Under the pieces are notes generated by a model. It worked only from the letters and a program-made list of their open reading frames with translations, did no database searches and was not told where the DNA came from. A program made the position numbers and the translations under genes. This document shows, piece after piece, positions 48,598 through 58,293 of a DNA stretch of 64,000 nucleotides. Within the stretch, counting starts at the first letter, position 1, and the number at the start of each line of letters is the position of its first letter. This DNA comes from Glaciecola sp. UBA2563 (lineage in GTDB: Bacteria > Pseudomonadota > Gammaproteobacteria > Enterobacterales > Alteromonadaceae), in assembly GCA_002340325.1 (NCBI GenBank), contig DDLV01000105.1, positions 82,828-146,827 of the forward strand. The letters are read 5' to 3'.

Positions 48598-49389
48598 TCA
48601 ATTGCTGTAAACGGGTAAAAACTTCGTTAACAAAGCGTTAATGGTCTGTGGTTTTTGTGCATGCAACCAGTGACCAGCATTCACGATCTTAGCGGTCGCC
48701 TTGGGGAATTGATGTACTATTTTAGGCTGATGTTCGGTCAATATATAGTCAGACTGATTACCCTTAACGAATAGTGTATCGCCAGAAAACATAACATCTG
48801 AATATGGCCAATCACTTAATTTGGCATAATCTCTGATAACCAAATCCAGGTTAAACCGCCAGTTCCATTTGCCACTATCCGTTTGATAAAGACTCTTTAG
48901 CAAAAAAGACTGAGTGCCGCTGTCAACAATGTGTTTTGCAAGTTCTACATGCGCGTCTTTGCGTGAAGTCAGCGTTGCTAGATCAACCGACGTGAGACCA
49001 TTTATTACATTTTCATGTCTTGCGCTATACGCCACAGGCGCGATATCCATGATCACTAGGTTTTGTATTATATCCGGCGCTTTCGATGCGATGACCATAC
49101 TGACTTTGCCACCCAGTGAATGGCCTGCCAACACTATTTTTCCGACATTTAGTGATTGCAGTGTTTTTAAGATTGATGAAGCATAATCATCAAAACTAAA
49201 GTTTTCAGAGCGATATGATTTGCCATGATCGGGCAGGTCTATACTTATGACGCGATAATCGTTTTCAAAATAACGTCTTATAACGGCGAGGTTGTCCAAG
49301 CTTCCAAACAAGCCATGAATCAACACTAATGTTGGTGCGTCTTGCTGCACCTCGTCAGGTTGATGTACTTCATAGTGAATTGAGTTCAT
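48598..49389 (-). CDS. ybfF: YbfF-like alpha/beta-hydrolase esterase
   Basis: A 263-residue alpha/beta hydrolase from ATG 49389. LVLIHGLFGSLDNL is the oxyanion loop, IDLPDHGKS follows, the nucleophile is the Ser in LAGHSLGGKVS, and the C-terminal NAGHWLHAQKP gives the catalytic His. It resembles the E. coli YbfF esterase, which cleaves acyl esters including acyl-CoA in vitro. The ATG lies five bases after the ETF dehydrogenase stop, so it may be cotranscribed; it heads the ybfF-DUF2788-fldA-fur block. Confidence 0.9.
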   Translation of the reverse strand: MNSIHYEVHQPDEVQQDAPTLVLIHGLFGSLDNLAVIRRYFENDYRVISIDLPDHGKSYRSENFSFDDYASSILKTLQSLNVGKIVLAGHSLGGKVSMVIASKAPDIIQNLVIMDIAPVAYSARHENVINGLTSVDLATLTSRKDAHVELAKHIVDSGTQSFLLKSLYQTDSGKWNWRFNLDLVIRDYAKLSDWPYSDVMFSGDTLFVKGNQSDYILTEHQPKIVHQFPKATAKIVNAGHWLHAQKPQTINALLTKFLPVYSN

Positions 49390-49393
49390 GTGT

Positions 49394-51052
49394 TTACATA
49401 TTAGGATAGTTGGGTCCGCCACCGCCTTCAGGCGTTACCCAATTAATGTTTTGATGAGGCTCTTTAATGTCGCATGTTTTGCAATGGATGCAGTTCTGTG
49501 CATTGATCTGAAATTTGGGACCTTCTTCTTCCTCAACGACTTCATACACACCAGCAGGGCAATATCGCTGCGCTGGTTCTGCAAATTTACCTAAGTTTAC
49601 ACTAATAGGTAAATTCGGGTCGAGTAATTTTAAATGAATAGGTTGGTCTTCTTCATGGTTAGTGTTTGAAATGAAGACGGAAGACAACTTATCAAAACTA
49701 AGTTTATTATCGGGTTTTGGATAGTCAATTTTGACTGATGCAGACGCTTCCTTTAGGCACTCGTGATCGGTTTTGGTATCTCTGAGATCAAATGGGAGCT
49801 TGCCGCCAAAAAAGTTTTGATCTAACGTGTTGTACGCACCACCCCAGAAGTTACCAAACTTGTGGATAGCGGCTCCGAAATTTCGGGATCCGTGAAGTTC
49901 AGCAAATATCCATGAGGATTCAAACGCCTGCTTATATTGCGTTGGTTCGCTGTGCGACTCGCCAGCGTTCAAACAATCAAACAATACATCAGCGCCAATC
50001 ATTCCAGATTTCATTGCGGTATGATTTCCCTTTATTTTTGAAAAATTCAGGGTTCCAGCGTTGCAACCGACGATTAAACCACCTGGAAATGTCATTTTTG
50101 GTAAAGAGTTGATGCCGCCCTTTGCAATCGCTCTCGCGCCATAAGACACTCTTGAGCCATTTTGAAGTGTTTTAGCAATAATAGGGTGGTGTTTTAGTCG
50201 TTGAAATTCATCAAACGGGCTCAAGTGAGGATTAGCATAGTTTAAATCCACGATTAGCCCGATAAATACTTGGTTGTCTTGAGCATGATACAAATAGCTG
50301 CCACCGGTTGCATCACTTAGCGGCCATCCAGCAGTGTGGACCACAAGACCTTCTTGGTGTTGTTCTGCAGGTACATCCCATATTTCTTTAAAGCCAATTG
50401 CATAGTGTTGCGGATCACTGTCTTTATCTAGTTCAAATTGCTTGATTAATTGCTTGCCCAAGTGGCCACGGCAGCCTTCTGCAAAGACGGTATATTTGCC
50501 AGTGAGCAGCATCCCTGGAATATGGTCTGGCTTGGTTTCGCCATCTGCTTTTCGACCCATTTCCCCGGTGATGACACCACCGACGCTACCATCATCATTA
50601 AAATACAGTTCCGCCGCAGTAAAACCGGGATAAATCTCAACGCCTAAACCTTCTGCCTGTTCAGCTAACCAGCGGCAGAGATTGGCAATGCTGACGATAT
50701 AATTGCCTTTATTATGCATGGTTTTGGGCGTCATGAAATTTGGAAGTTTTGTGGCTTTTTCTGCATTATTTAAAAGATAGATTTGGTCTTCAGTCACTTC
50801 TGTCTGCAGCGGTGCTCCCAAGGTTTTCCAATCGGGTAATAATTCATCAAGTGCTCTAGTTTCAAAAACGGCGCCCGATAGGATATGCGCCCCTATTTCA
50901 GAGCCTTTTTCAAGAACGCAAATGTTTAGCTCAGTATCATTTTGCTGTGCTAATTGCTTTAGTCGAATCGCTGTTGATAAACCGCTTGGGCCTCCTCCAA
51001 CAATCACAACGTCAAACTCCATAACCTCGCGCTCCACTATTTCCTGCGCCAT
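49394..51052 (-). CDS. etfD: Electron-transfer flavoprotein:ubiquinone oxidoreductase
   Basis: Inner-membrane-associated FAD/[4Fe-4S] enzyme that passes electrons from ETF to ubiquinone. The 552 residues have the FAD motif VVIVGGGPSGLSTAIRL, CVLEKGSEIGAHILSGAV, GGLIVGCNAGTLN and the C-terminal ferredoxin-like domain with cluster cysteines in YCPAGVYE and NCIHCKTCDIKEP. It is divergent from etfBA across a 200-bp spacer with several dyads, and the two units are likely co-regulated. Confidence 0.95.
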   Translation of the reverse strand: MAQEIVEREVMEFDVVIVGGGPSGLSTAIRLKQLAQQNDTELNICVLEKGSEIGAHILSGAVFETRALDELLPDWKTLGAPLQTEVTEDQIYLLNNAEKATKLPNFMTPKTMHNKGNYIVSIANLCRWLAEQAEGLGVEIYPGFTAAELYFNDDGSVGGVITGEMGRKADGETKPDHIPGMLLTGKYTVFAEGCRGHLGKQLIKQFELDKDSDPQHYAIGFKEIWDVPAEQHQEGLVVHTAGWPLSDATGGSYLYHAQDNQVFIGLIVDLNYANPHLSPFDEFQRLKHHPIIAKTLQNGSRVSYGARAIAKGGINSLPKMTFPGGLIVGCNAGTLNFSKIKGNHTAMKSGMIGADVLFDCLNAGESHSEPTQYKQAFESSWIFAELHGSRNFGAAIHKFGNFWGGAYNTLDQNFFGGKLPFDLRDTKTDHECLKEASASVKIDYPKPDNKLSFDKLSSVFISNTNHEEDQPIHLKLLDPNLPISVNLGKFAEPAQRYCPAGVYEVVEEEEGPKFQINAQNCIHCKTCDIKEPHQNINWVTPEGGGGPNYPNM

Positions 51053-51095
51053 TTGGCCTCCACCGCGTTATTGTATTTTGTTTTGGTTATTTACA

Positions 51096-51143
51096 AATAT
51101 TCGCTAAACGAATATTACGGAAACACAAAAACATAGTAATATT
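51096..51143. promoter_or_regulatory. Dyad cluster between etfD and etfBA (candidate operator)
   Basis: AATATTCG-CTAAA-CGAATATT at 51096-51116 is a perfect 8-bp dyad. The same AATATTAC (51111-51118) is repeated as GTAATATT at 51136-51143. These nested dyads sit just upstream of the ETF dehydrogenase start and between the two divergent units, a good place for a shared regulator. The regulator cannot be named. Confidence 0.5.
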
Positions 51144-51169
51144 GTACTTGTTAATTAAAGGTAAATTAG

Positions 51170-51195
51170 GTTGACGTTTAGGTCAACTCTCTATA
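51170..51195 (+). promoter_or_regulatory. Probable etfBA promoter with overlapping dyad
   Basis: TTGACG at 51171-51176 is followed after 15 bases by TATAGAT, a plausible sigma-70 pair with a short spacer. The -35 lies inside a perfect dyad, GTTGAC-GTTTAG-GTCAAC (51170-51187), that could bind a repressor. Confidence 0.45.
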
Positions 51196-51253
51196 GATTG
51201 CGTGCGTAAAAATTACACTACGCACTCCGTTAGAGATAAGCTATGAGGCATTT

Positions 51254-52006
51254 ATGAAAGTACTGGTACCGGTAAAACGGGCAATTGATTACAACGTAAA
51301 GGTAAGAGTAAAACCTGATAATAGTGGTGTTGATTTAAATAACGTCAAAATGGCGATAAATCCATTTTGCGAGATTGCGGTAGAAGAGGCCGTTCGTCTA
51401 AAAGAAAAGGGTATTGCTACCGAAATTGTAGTGGTTTCAATAGGGGAAAAAGCTAGCCAAGAGCAAATAAGAACGGGATTAGCACTGGGCGGAGATAGGG
51501 GCATTCATATTCAAACCGATCTTGCACTGGATTCGTTACAAATCGCCAAGTTACTCAACAAGGTTGTTGAAGAAGAATCTCCCGATTTGGTCATATTGGG
51601 CAAACAATCGATTGATTCGGACAACAATCAAACAGGGCAAATGCTGGCGGCACTTGCTGGAATGCCACAGGGCACGTTTGCATCTGAAGTTGTCATTGAA
51701 GATGGAAAGGCAAAAGTCACCCGAGAAATTGATGGGGGGTTACAAACCGTATTGTTAGATTTGCCCGCTGTCGTTACCACCGATTTGCGACTGAATGAAC
51801 CACGATACGCGTCTCTCCCAAATATAATGAAAGCGAAGCGCAAACCAATCGATACCAAATCAGTTGATGATTTTGATGTAGACGTAACGTCAAACGTAAA
51901 AACACTAAAGGTAATGGCACCGCCTCAGCGGCAAGGTGGAGCGAAGGTCGCATCGGTTGAAGAGCTTATCGACAAACTTAAAAACGAAGCAAAGGTGATT
52001 TCATGA
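51254..52006 (+). CDS. etfB: Electron-transfer flavoprotein beta subunit
   Basis: Small subunit of the heterodimeric FAD/AMP ETF that collects electrons from acyl-CoA and related dehydrogenases. The 250-residue protein begins [20 protein letters not shown] and carries [36 protein letters not shown] (in pieces) and the AMP-binding region, with recognition loop [22 protein letters not shown]. Its stop overlaps the etfA start (ATGA). Confidence 0.96.
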   Translation: MKVLVPVKRAIDYNVKVRVKPDNSGVDLNNVKMAINPFCEIAVEEAVRLKEKGIATEIVVVSIGEKASQEQIRTGLALGGDRGIHIQTDLALDSLQIAKLLNKVVEEESPDLVILGKQSIDSDNNQTGQMLAALAGMPQGTFASEVVIEDGKAKVTREIDGGLQTVLLDLPAVVTTDLRLNEPRYASLPNIMKAKRKPIDTKSVDDFDVDVTSNVKTLKVMAPPQRQGGAKVASVEELIDKLKNEAKVIS

Positions 52007-52929
52007 GTATTCTTGTTTACGCGGAACACGATAATGGCGCGTTAAAGCCAGAAACAAATAAAGTTCTAACCGCCGCAAACAGCATTGGCGGAGATGTCAC
52101 TGTGCTGGTTGCGGGAAGCGGTTGTGATGATATCGCTAAATCAGCTGCTTCTCTGTCGGGTGTTTCCAAGGTGCTTGTGGCGGATAATGGAGCTTACGAA
52201 CATCAGCTTCCTGAAGCAGTATCTGAATTGGTATTGTCGCTAGCAGGTGATTACACGCATATACTTTCAGCTGCGACAACGACAGGTAAGAACTTTATGC
52301 CAAGAGTTGCTGCGCTTCTTGATGTCGCACAAATATCTGACATCATTGCTGTGGAGTCAGCAGATACGTTTGTTCGACCAATCTATGCTGGCAACGCAAT
52401 TGCCACGGTTCAGAGTGAAGATAGTGTAAAAGTGATCACAGTAAGAGCTGCATCTTTTGATGCCGTATCCAATGAAGGAGCAGCAACGATAGAAGCGGTT
52501 GATTTTGCAAAACCTTCACAAGCCTCTAGCTTTGTAAGCGCTGAACTCACTGAATCAGAGAGACCTGAGCTTACTGCCGCAGATGTAATTATTTCTGGCG
52601 GGCGCGGTATGCAAAACGGTGAGAATTTCTCATTGCTGGAAGGCATTGCAGATAAACTTGGCGCAGCAATAGGGGCATCACGAGCAGCGGTTGATGCTGG
52701 CTTTGTCCCTAATGACATGCAGGTCGGGCAAACTGGAAAAATCGTTGCACCTCAGCTATACATAGCGGTAGGCATTTCAGGCGCAATTCAGCATTTGGCA
52801 GGTATGAAGGATTCTAAAGTCATAGTTGCTATCAACAAGGACGAAGAAGCTCCTATTTTTCAAGTGGCAGACTACGGTCTGGTAGGCGATTTGTTCACTG
52901 TATTGCCCGAATTGGAAAGTCAGCTTTAG
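52003..52929 (+). CDS. etfA: Electron-transfer flavoprotein alpha subunit
   Basis: Large ETF subunit that binds FAD. 308 residues: N-terminal HUP-like domain ([22 protein letters not shown] in pieces), then the C-terminal FAD domain with [35 protein letters not shown] (in pieces), [19 protein letters not shown] and [20 protein letters not shown]. Overlaps etfB by four bases. A 9-bp hairpin follows at 52949-52977. Confidence 0.96.
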   Translation: MSILVYAEHDNGALKPETNKVLTAANSIGGDVTVLVAGSGCDDIAKSAASLSGVSKVLVADNGAYEHQLPEAVSELVLSLAGDYTHILSAATTTGKNFMPRVAALLDVAQISDIIAVESADTFVRPIYAGNAIATVQSEDSVKVITVRAASFDAVSNEGAATIEAVDFAKPSQASSFVSAELTESERPELTAADVIISGGRGMQNGENFSLLEGIADKLGAAIGASRAAVDAGFVPNDMQVGQTGKIVAPQLYIAVGISGAIQHLAGMKDSKVIVAINKDEEAPIFQVADYGLVGDLFTVLPELESQL

Positions 52930-52948
52930 TCCTTATCACAATTTGTCT

Positions 52949-52977
52949 ATCACTCAGAGAAATTACGCCTGAGTGAT
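52949..52977 (+). terminator. Hairpin after etfA
   Basis: ATCACTCAG (52949-52957) and CTGAGTGAT (52969-52977) are exact reverse complements with an 11-base loop, 20 bases after the etfA stop. There is no U-tract, so termination is likely only if assisted. Confidence 0.45.
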
Positions 52978-53014
52978 GGATAATACTCAAAACTCCTAAC
53001 TAGTTTGCGGCTCT

Positions 53015-53239
53015 ATGACAACATCACAAAATCAAAATGAGCAATCAACACCGTTTAAACTGCCAGCGAACGTACGCGTCTTGATATTCTTGGTCAGCTT
53101 GCCCGGGTTCGCTTTACTTGGAATGTTGATTTTCAGGTTTATCAGAGATGGTCTGCAGGCGGATTTATCCTGGTTTGCACTTGTCTATGGCGCAATAAGT
53201 TGTTTGCTGGCAAGGGTAGTAATTAAAGGCCACTGGTAG
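53015..53239 (+). CDS. Small hypothetical membrane protein
   Basis: 74 residues: a polar N-terminus, then two hydrophobic helices (about 24-43 and 50-68). Not recognised. ATG 53015 has only a weak ribosome site (GCGGC). Probably an inner-membrane protein; it follows the etfA hairpin and may be independently expressed. Confidence 0.5.
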   Translation: MTTSQNQNEQSTPFKLPANVRVLIFLVSLPGFALLGMLIFRFIRDGLQADLSWFALVYGAISCLLARVVIKGHW

Positions 53240-53641
53240 CGATGTTTAACGACCCTCGGGCATTGTCCCTTAGGCGTCCTTGATTCTTATTACAATGAAT
53301 TGTCATGGTGATGAAAATCACCATCTCCTTAGCGCACATTAGTTTTTATTGCAACTTAGCCGTGTTCCGGCAGAGATTCCGATTGCCATCGGAATGACCA
53401 ATCTTCGTAGTAAAAACTTCCGGTTTAGCTACACTTCAGTCCCTTAAACCCCATGAAACAATGGTCTGATGGCAAGAAATCTTTGAATATCTCTATCTAT
53501 CTTCAAAGTTAAGCACCGTATCAAAAACAAGCTTTAAATCGGTAACACAACCGCTATGAGGATTGTCTTCAAAACGCGACTTTGTTTAACGCGCAGAATG
53601 ATTTAGAATTTTTGCGTAAACAGGGGCATAGGGGATATCGC
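53240..53641. other. Intergenic region with two perfect hairpins
   Basis: About 400 bp without a convincing gene. Two stem-loops stand out: ATGGTGAT-GAAA-ATCACCAT at 53305-53324 (8-bp stem, GAAA tetraloop) and ATTCCGAT-TGCC-ATCGGAAT at 53376-53395 (8-bp stem). They lie upstream of the response-regulator gene and could be part of a leader or a small RNA; no Rfam family is recognised by eye. Confidence 0.5.
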
Positions 53642-54352
53642 TTGGCAAAAATAATGTTGGTAGATGACGATGAAAAGTTGTGTAGTCAGATAAGTCGATT
53701 CCTTGAAAAATATCAATTTGACGTTGCGGTTTGCCACAATGGTAATGATGCTCCTGAGCTCATTTCCGCAGTTAATCCCGATGTCGTTGTATTAGACTTG
53801 ATGCTGCCGGGCGCGGATGGCTTTGAAGTTTGTCGTCGTATCCGAGAGAATTTTAAAGGTTGTATTTTGATGTTAACCGCTAGCGATGACGATATGGATC
53901 ACGTAGCAGGTATAGAGATGGGCGCAGATGATTTCTTGGTAAAGCCGATTCATCCTCGTATATTGCTTGCTCGCATCAAACTCCAATTACGACGTTTAGA
54001 ACAAGTGCCGACGGCGCTAGCTAAGGACGTCCAAAAAAATGACAACGAAAGACAGTTTGGTCAATTGTATATTCATTTAACCAAGCGGCAGGTGCGTTAT
54101 CAGCAGCAAATTGTTGAACTGACGGATTCTGAGTTTGATTTGCTGGTCATGTTGTCTGAAATGCCCGATCAGGTGCACAGCCGCGACCACATTCTCAAAG
54201 CACTGCGTGGTATAGAATATGATGGCTTAGATCGTTCTATCGACGTTAAAATTGCAGCGCTGAGAAAGAAGCTTGGCGATAACCCCAAAGCCCCAAAACG
54301 ATTTCTAACGCTAAGAGGCAAGGGGTATATGCTTGTGCAGGATGAGTGGTAG
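53642..54352 (+). CDS. OmpR-family response regulator (RstA-like)
   Basis: A DNA-binding response regulator: receiver domain with IMLVDDDEK, phospho-acceptor in VVLDLMLPGADGF, LTASDDD and FLVKPI, then a winged-helix DNA-binding domain with LTDSEFDLLVMLSEMP and DRSIDVKIAALRKKLGD. The segment DMDHVAGIEMGADDF resembles RstA rather than OmpR or PhoP. I start it at TTG 53642 (LAKIMLVDDD), with AGGGG upstream; the frame is open to 53582. Its 3' end is 13 bases from the convergent kinase at 54366, so the two form a pair although not in one operon. Confidence 0.87.
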   Translation: MAKIMLVDDDEKLCSQISRFLEKYQFDVAVCHNGNDAPELISAVNPDVVVLDLMLPGADGFEVCRRIRENFKGCILMLTASDDDMDHVAGIEMGADDFLVKPIHPRILLARIKLQLRRLEQVPTALAKDVQKNDNERQFGQLYIHLTKRQVRYQQQIVELTDSEFDLLVMLSEMPDQVHSRDHILKALRGIEYDGLDRSIDVKIAALRKKLGDNPKAPKRFLTLRGKGYMLVQDEW

Positions 54353-54365
54353 TTGACCAACAGCC

Positions 54366-55643
54366 CTAAGCGGTCGTTGGCAACGTAATCAAAAACTTTG
54401 CACCGCCCAACGCGCTATCTGATATGGCAATTGTGCCTTTGTGGCGTTCAATGATCTTGGCCACAATGGCCAAGCCCATGCCATAGCCACCGGTTGTGCG
54501 TGTGCGACTGTTATCCGCACGTGCAAAAGGTTCAAATAGTTTCTCTCTCTCGCTGATAGGAATACCTTCTCCGTCATCTTCTATCGCAATATAAAGGTTG
54601 TGCTTATCAGACGTGACATTGATAACGATTTCTTTGCTTCCGTATTTTTCTGCATTACTGACGAGATTTTGTAATGCACGGTCAAATCCAACGTCATCTA
54701 TCAGTGCTTTAGCTTGGCTGCCGTCGGTTTGATAACTGTATAGCAGTGACGTGTTAAATCGGTAGTTCTGATACCAATTATCAAGCCACTCGACTAAGTT
54801 GACCGATTGACGGTTGACGCTTAACGATTGCCGCTCGTATTTAGCGTAGGTCAGCATTTCGTCGACCAGTCCTTCCAGTACCAATAAATCATCCTCTATG
54901 CTTTCGACTGCGGCAAGCTGGCTATGCGCAAGCGGCGTGTCCTTCATGAGCTCTACCTCAAACTGTATGCGCGTGAGTGGCGAGCGAAGTTCGTGCGCCA
55001 TTGCGTTGCTCAGTAACTTATTACTTTCGATGAGTTCCTGTATGCGATCGGCCATTAGATTAAAGTTTCGGTTGAGCTTTGAAATTCTGACGCTGTCTTT
55101 TTCGGAAACGCGGGCATCTAAATCACCTTCACCAAAGCTGGTTGTGCTTTTTTCCAGCACCTTGATGCGCCTCCTTACCGTAAAAGTCCAGACAACAATG
55201 GTAGCTATTAATAGTAAAGCGCCGGAGAGACTTGCAACAAATTCTGAAAGTGCTAACTCATCATTCTTGGCAACAGGACCAAAGTAGATGACATACTCTG
55301 ATTCACCCGCGCGTTTGTAAATGATGTCTTGATCAGGGTCATACCAGGGTTCTCCCTGCTTTATACGCGATTGAGCATTTTCATCATCTTGAAATCTCGC
55401 AAGCGGTGCCGTACTAACGGGAATGTTTTTTGATGAAACCTTTTCGAGTATGGGGGGCCATTCGCTAACAGGTGTACGTAAAAGAATTTCTTCCAGAAGT
55501 GCAAACGCGCCGCTAAAATCATCGATATTGTCTTGTTCCAACGCATCTTCGGTGAATTGCATGACAATGAAATCTGACACATTCTCCGCAAAAAGGCTGT
55601 AGAGCAATAATAGCAAATAGATAGGAATGAAAATTCTCAACAT
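54366..55643 (-). CDS. Sensor histidine kinase (RstB-like)
   Basis: A 425-residue membrane kinase. One N-terminal helix (about 2-18), a periplasmic domain of about 110 residues, a second helix (about 131-153), HAMP, HisKA with SNAMAHELRSPLTRIQFE and the phospho-acceptor His, and a HATPase with N-box LVSNAEKYG, G1 EDDGEGI and G2 TGGYGMGLAIVAKI. The small periplasmic domain and order resemble RstB. It is convergent with the regulator at 53642, an unusual layout for a cognate pair. Confidence 0.88.
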   Translation of the reverse strand: MLRIFIPIYLLLLLYSLFAENVSDFIVMQFTEDALEQDNIDDFSGAFALLEEILLRTPVSEWPPILEKVSSKNIPVSTAPLARFQDDENAQSRIKQGEPWYDPDQDIIYKRAGESEYVIYFGPVAKNDELALSEFVASLSGALLLIATIVVWTFTVRRRIKVLEKSTTSFGEGDLDARVSEKDSVRISKLNRNFNLMADRIQELIESNKLLSNAMAHELRSPLTRIQFEVELMKDTPLAHSQLAAVESIEDDLLVLEGLVDEMLTYAKYERQSLSVNRQSVNLVEWLDNWYQNYRFNTSLLYSYQTDGSQAKALIDDVGFDRALQNLVSNAEKYGSKEIVINVTSDKHNLYIAIEDDGEGIPISEREKLFEPFARADNSRTRTTGGYGMGLAIVAKIIERHKGTIAISDSALGGAKFLITLPTTA

Positions 55644-55878
55644 ACGTTACCCTGCGTTTATCTGACACAAGGATAACGTAATCTTTTGCGATTGTATCAG
55701 TCGCAATTGTAATGCTTTGTAATGGCAATATGAGTAGGCCGCGTAACCTTATTACAAAGGCTTACACAGTACTCACAGATAAAAAAATCAATTCGTTCAC
55801 ACTACATCTCAAATTCAGGCAACAGGCCGCACTGGTTTGCTGCATTCACACATTTAATATTTTGGGACGTTGATTATC

Positions 55879-57387
55879 ATGAAAAAACTTATGAAAAAAC
55901 GAACGCTTGTAATTGCCTTATCAATGGCAACCTTATTGACGGGTTGCGGCAGCTCAGAACACACCGACACATCACCAATTCCGGTCCCTCCTGTGGCCTC
56001 GGCAATTGATGTTAAATATCAAGGGAACTGGATTGCACCTGGCTATGGTTTGAGTCTTAAGGTTGAAGACGACGCGCTAGCAATGTATCGATATTCCAGT
56101 GATTATTGTTACTACGAAGCACGCTATTCTGATGTTGATACCAGCGAAGTTGAGAAGTTCTTGCGCGTAGCTGATGGCGCACAGCTAGAATGGTTCTCTG
56201 GTTCTGGGACGTCACTGGTAAGTACACCGGGAACATTCTTTGAAAAAGCTGCTGATTTGCCAGCGTCTTGTCAATCGAATGTCTTTGAAATTGGCGACGC
56301 TTATACCTTTGATGCACCAGAGCTGTGGCACTTTTATACACAAATTTTTGAAGAGTATTATGTCGACTTTGCGTTTAAAAACGTTAATTGGGCGCAAGTG
56401 GTATATGACGCTGGTATCAACATCAATAATGGCTCGAACGAAGAAGACTTGTTTGTCGCTATGGCAACGACGTTGGAAGCATTGGCAGATACGCACAACT
56501 TTGTTAGAAGCGATTTCGCGCTAGCTAATCCAAAGACCAAACCACAGTTAGTTGAAAGACTTGTAGAAGAGTTTGCCAATGACAACAACTTTCCGTTTCC
56601 AATCCCTCAGGAAGTATTAACGCAGCAAATTATCAACGAGGCCAATGACTATATTGAACAAAACCTCGAATATCAGTGGGAACTGATTACCGGCTATGCA
56701 GATAAGGCGTCTGACATCAAAACTGCCACAGGAGGGTTGGTCCGTTGGTTTGTAAATGATGGCTTAGGTTATCTTTACATTGGCGGCATGGCTGGCTACT
56801 CGGAATCACAAGACGAGCTTGAATACATTAGCCAAACGGTAACCAGAGTCAATGCAGCTATTGATCAGGCGTTAACCGACATGGCGAGTGTGGAAGGGAT
56901 GATTGTCGACGTAAGAATGAATAACGGAGGACATGATTACGTTAGCTTAACCATTGCTAATCACTTCACCGATGTAACCGTGCCTGCCTACAGCAAACAA
57001 GCACGCGATGGTAATAACCGAACGGCATTATTAGATGTTGAGATGACACCATACAACGGCGTGCGCTACACCGGCCCAATTGCGCTATTAACAAGCACCA
57101 ATACAGTATCTGCTGCTGAAGCTTTCACGCTGAGCATGCGAGAGTTGCCAAATGTCACCATTATTGGGGAAGCCACGCAAGGTGTCTTTTCAGATGTGAT
57201 GATGTGGGAATTGCCCAATGGTTTTGAGGTGGGTTTATCAAATGAGTTTTACCTAAGCACTGATGGTGATTGGTTTGAAGGGCAGGGCGTACCAGTAGAT
57301 ATCGAGGTCCCGTTTTTCACGAAAGAAAACCGAGAGCAAGAAGTCGATGCGGGTATCGAGGCAGCAGTTGCGCACTTATCACAATAG
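55879..57387 (+). CDS. S41-family peptidase lipoprotein
   Basis: About 502 residues with a signal peptide ending in a lipobox (LLTGC, near residue 23). The C-terminal part is an S41 (C-terminal processing/tricorn) peptidase: GMIVDVRMNNGGHDYVSLTIA (in pieces), LTSTNTVSAAEAF with the probable nucleophile Ser at 57109-57111, and GEATQGVFSDVMMW. No PDZ domain is obvious in the N-terminal half. It is likely anchored in the outer or inner membrane facing the periplasm. The start may be ATG 55879 or 55891. The RstAB-like pair is its neighbour, and it could be a target. Confidence 0.85.
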   Translation: MKKLMKKRTLVIALSMATLLTGCGSSEHTDTSPIPVPPVASAIDVKYQGNWIAPGYGLSLKVEDDALAMYRYSSDYCYYEARYSDVDTSEVEKFLRVADGAQLEWFSGSGTSLVSTPGTFFEKAADLPASCQSNVFEIGDAYTFDAPELWHFYTQIFEEYYVDFAFKNVNWAQVVYDAGININNGSNEEDLFVAMATTLEALADTHNFVRSDFALANPKTKPQLVERLVEEFANDNNFPFPIPQEVLTQQIINEANDYIEQNLEYQWELITGYADKASDIKTATGGLVRWFVNDGLGYLYIGGMAGYSESQDELEYISQTVTRVNAAIDQALTDMASVEGMIVDVRMNNGGHDYVSLTIANHFTDVTVPAYSKQARDGNNRTALLDVEMTPYNGVRYTGPIALLTSTNTVSAAEAFTLSMRELPNVTIIGEATQGVFSDVMMWELPNGFEVGLSNEFYLSTDGDWFEGQGVPVDIEVPFFTKENREQEVDAGIEAAVAHLSQ

Positions 57388-57439
57388 CTTGCGTTAACAG
57401 CTTTGCATGATGATTTGAAACGTAAAAAAGGTCACGTCT

Positions 57440-58024
57440 ATGAAAAAGTTAACATTACTATCAACGCTTTTATTTGGCCCGTTTGCTCTCGCTGAGCAAA
57501 CGCCACTTTCTTATGATTATATTCAGGCAGGCTCTGTACAGATCGAGTTTGCCGATATTCCGCAGTTTACCGCGCGTGGCTTTGAAGTTCTCGCAAGTAA
57601 AGAGTTTGGTTATGGTGTCTTTGGTGAAGCCACTTACTTTGATACTAAAGACAATAAATTTGATGAGGAGTTTACCGCAGATAAATGGGAAGTCGCTGTT
57701 GGTTACATCCATCGATTATCATCAAAAACACATTTTGATTATCAGGTAGGTTATGGCGATATCGATTTGGGATTGAGCAATGCAACAGACTCTATCTCGA
57801 CCGGAACTGAGTATTTTATATTGGAGGCAAATGCGCGACATAGTTTGGCGCGAAACTGGGAAGTTACTGCCGGTTTAGAATGGCAATTCTGGCGAGAGGG
57901 CAGCGATCAGAAAGCCTATAACCTCGGTGTACAATACCAGTGGGGTAGCGTTACTTTAGGCGCCGAGTACACAAAATACTCAGACTCTGAGATTTTTGGT
58001 ATCCATGGGCGCTATGCTTTTTAG
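57440..58024 (+). CDS. Outer-membrane beta-barrel protein
   Basis: A 194-residue exported protein: signal peptide (LLSTLLFGPFALA), then alternating hydrophobic and polar strands with aromatic girdles (YGYGVFGEATYF, WEVAVGYIHRL, HFDYQVGYGDIDL, WEVTAGLEWQFW) and a terminal aromatic residue (HGRYAF), as in OmpA-like or opacity-type 8-strand barrels. Function unknown. It lies 52 bases after the S41 peptidase gene and ends before a strong terminator; the two may share an operon. Confidence 0.8.
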   Translation: MKKLTLLSTLLFGPFALAEQTPLSYDYIQAGSVQIEFADIPQFTARGFEVLASKEFGYGVFGEATYFDTKDNKFDEEFTADKWEVAVGYIHRLSSKTHFDYQVGYGDIDLGLSNATDSISTGTEYFILEANARHSLARNWEVTAGLEWQFWREGSDQKAYNLGVQYQWGSVTLGAEYTKYSDSEIFGIHGRYAF

Positions 58025-58032
58025 TGTTTAAA

Positions 58033-58063
58033 AGCGCGGCTTGTGTGACCGCGCTCGTTTTTA
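58033..58063 (+). terminator. Intrinsic terminator after the beta-barrel gene
   Basis: AGCGCGG (58033-58039) and CCGCGCT (58049-58055) form a 7-bp GC stem with a 9-base loop, followed by CGTTTTTA. It lies 8 bases after the stop at 58024. Confidence 0.82.
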
Positions 58064-58153
58064 TAGCTGATGAAGAACGGTCACACGATTTCTACAAGCT
58101 TGCTCGTTAGGAGTGTCATATTTCTCATTGTGATGGGAGCGCTGGTGGCCGCT

Positions 58154-58190
58154 CTTAAAGTATCGACAATATCATCGATACATCTTTAAG
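58154..58190. repeat. Imperfect inverted repeat in spacer
   Basis: CTTAAAG-TATCGA (58154-58166) and TCGATA-CAT-CTTTAAG (58175-58190) pair except for a 3-base bulge, with an 8-base loop. It lies in the 270-bp gap between two convergent genes, which otherwise holds no gene I can support. Confidence 0.45.
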
Positions 58191-58293
58191 TTCAGCGTTC
58201 GAAATCGCATGGAGAGCCTCTTTCAGCGCACACTCATTAATTTTACGTTGAGTTTCTTAAGTCTTGGTTTATTGACGAAATTTATCTGGAAGC

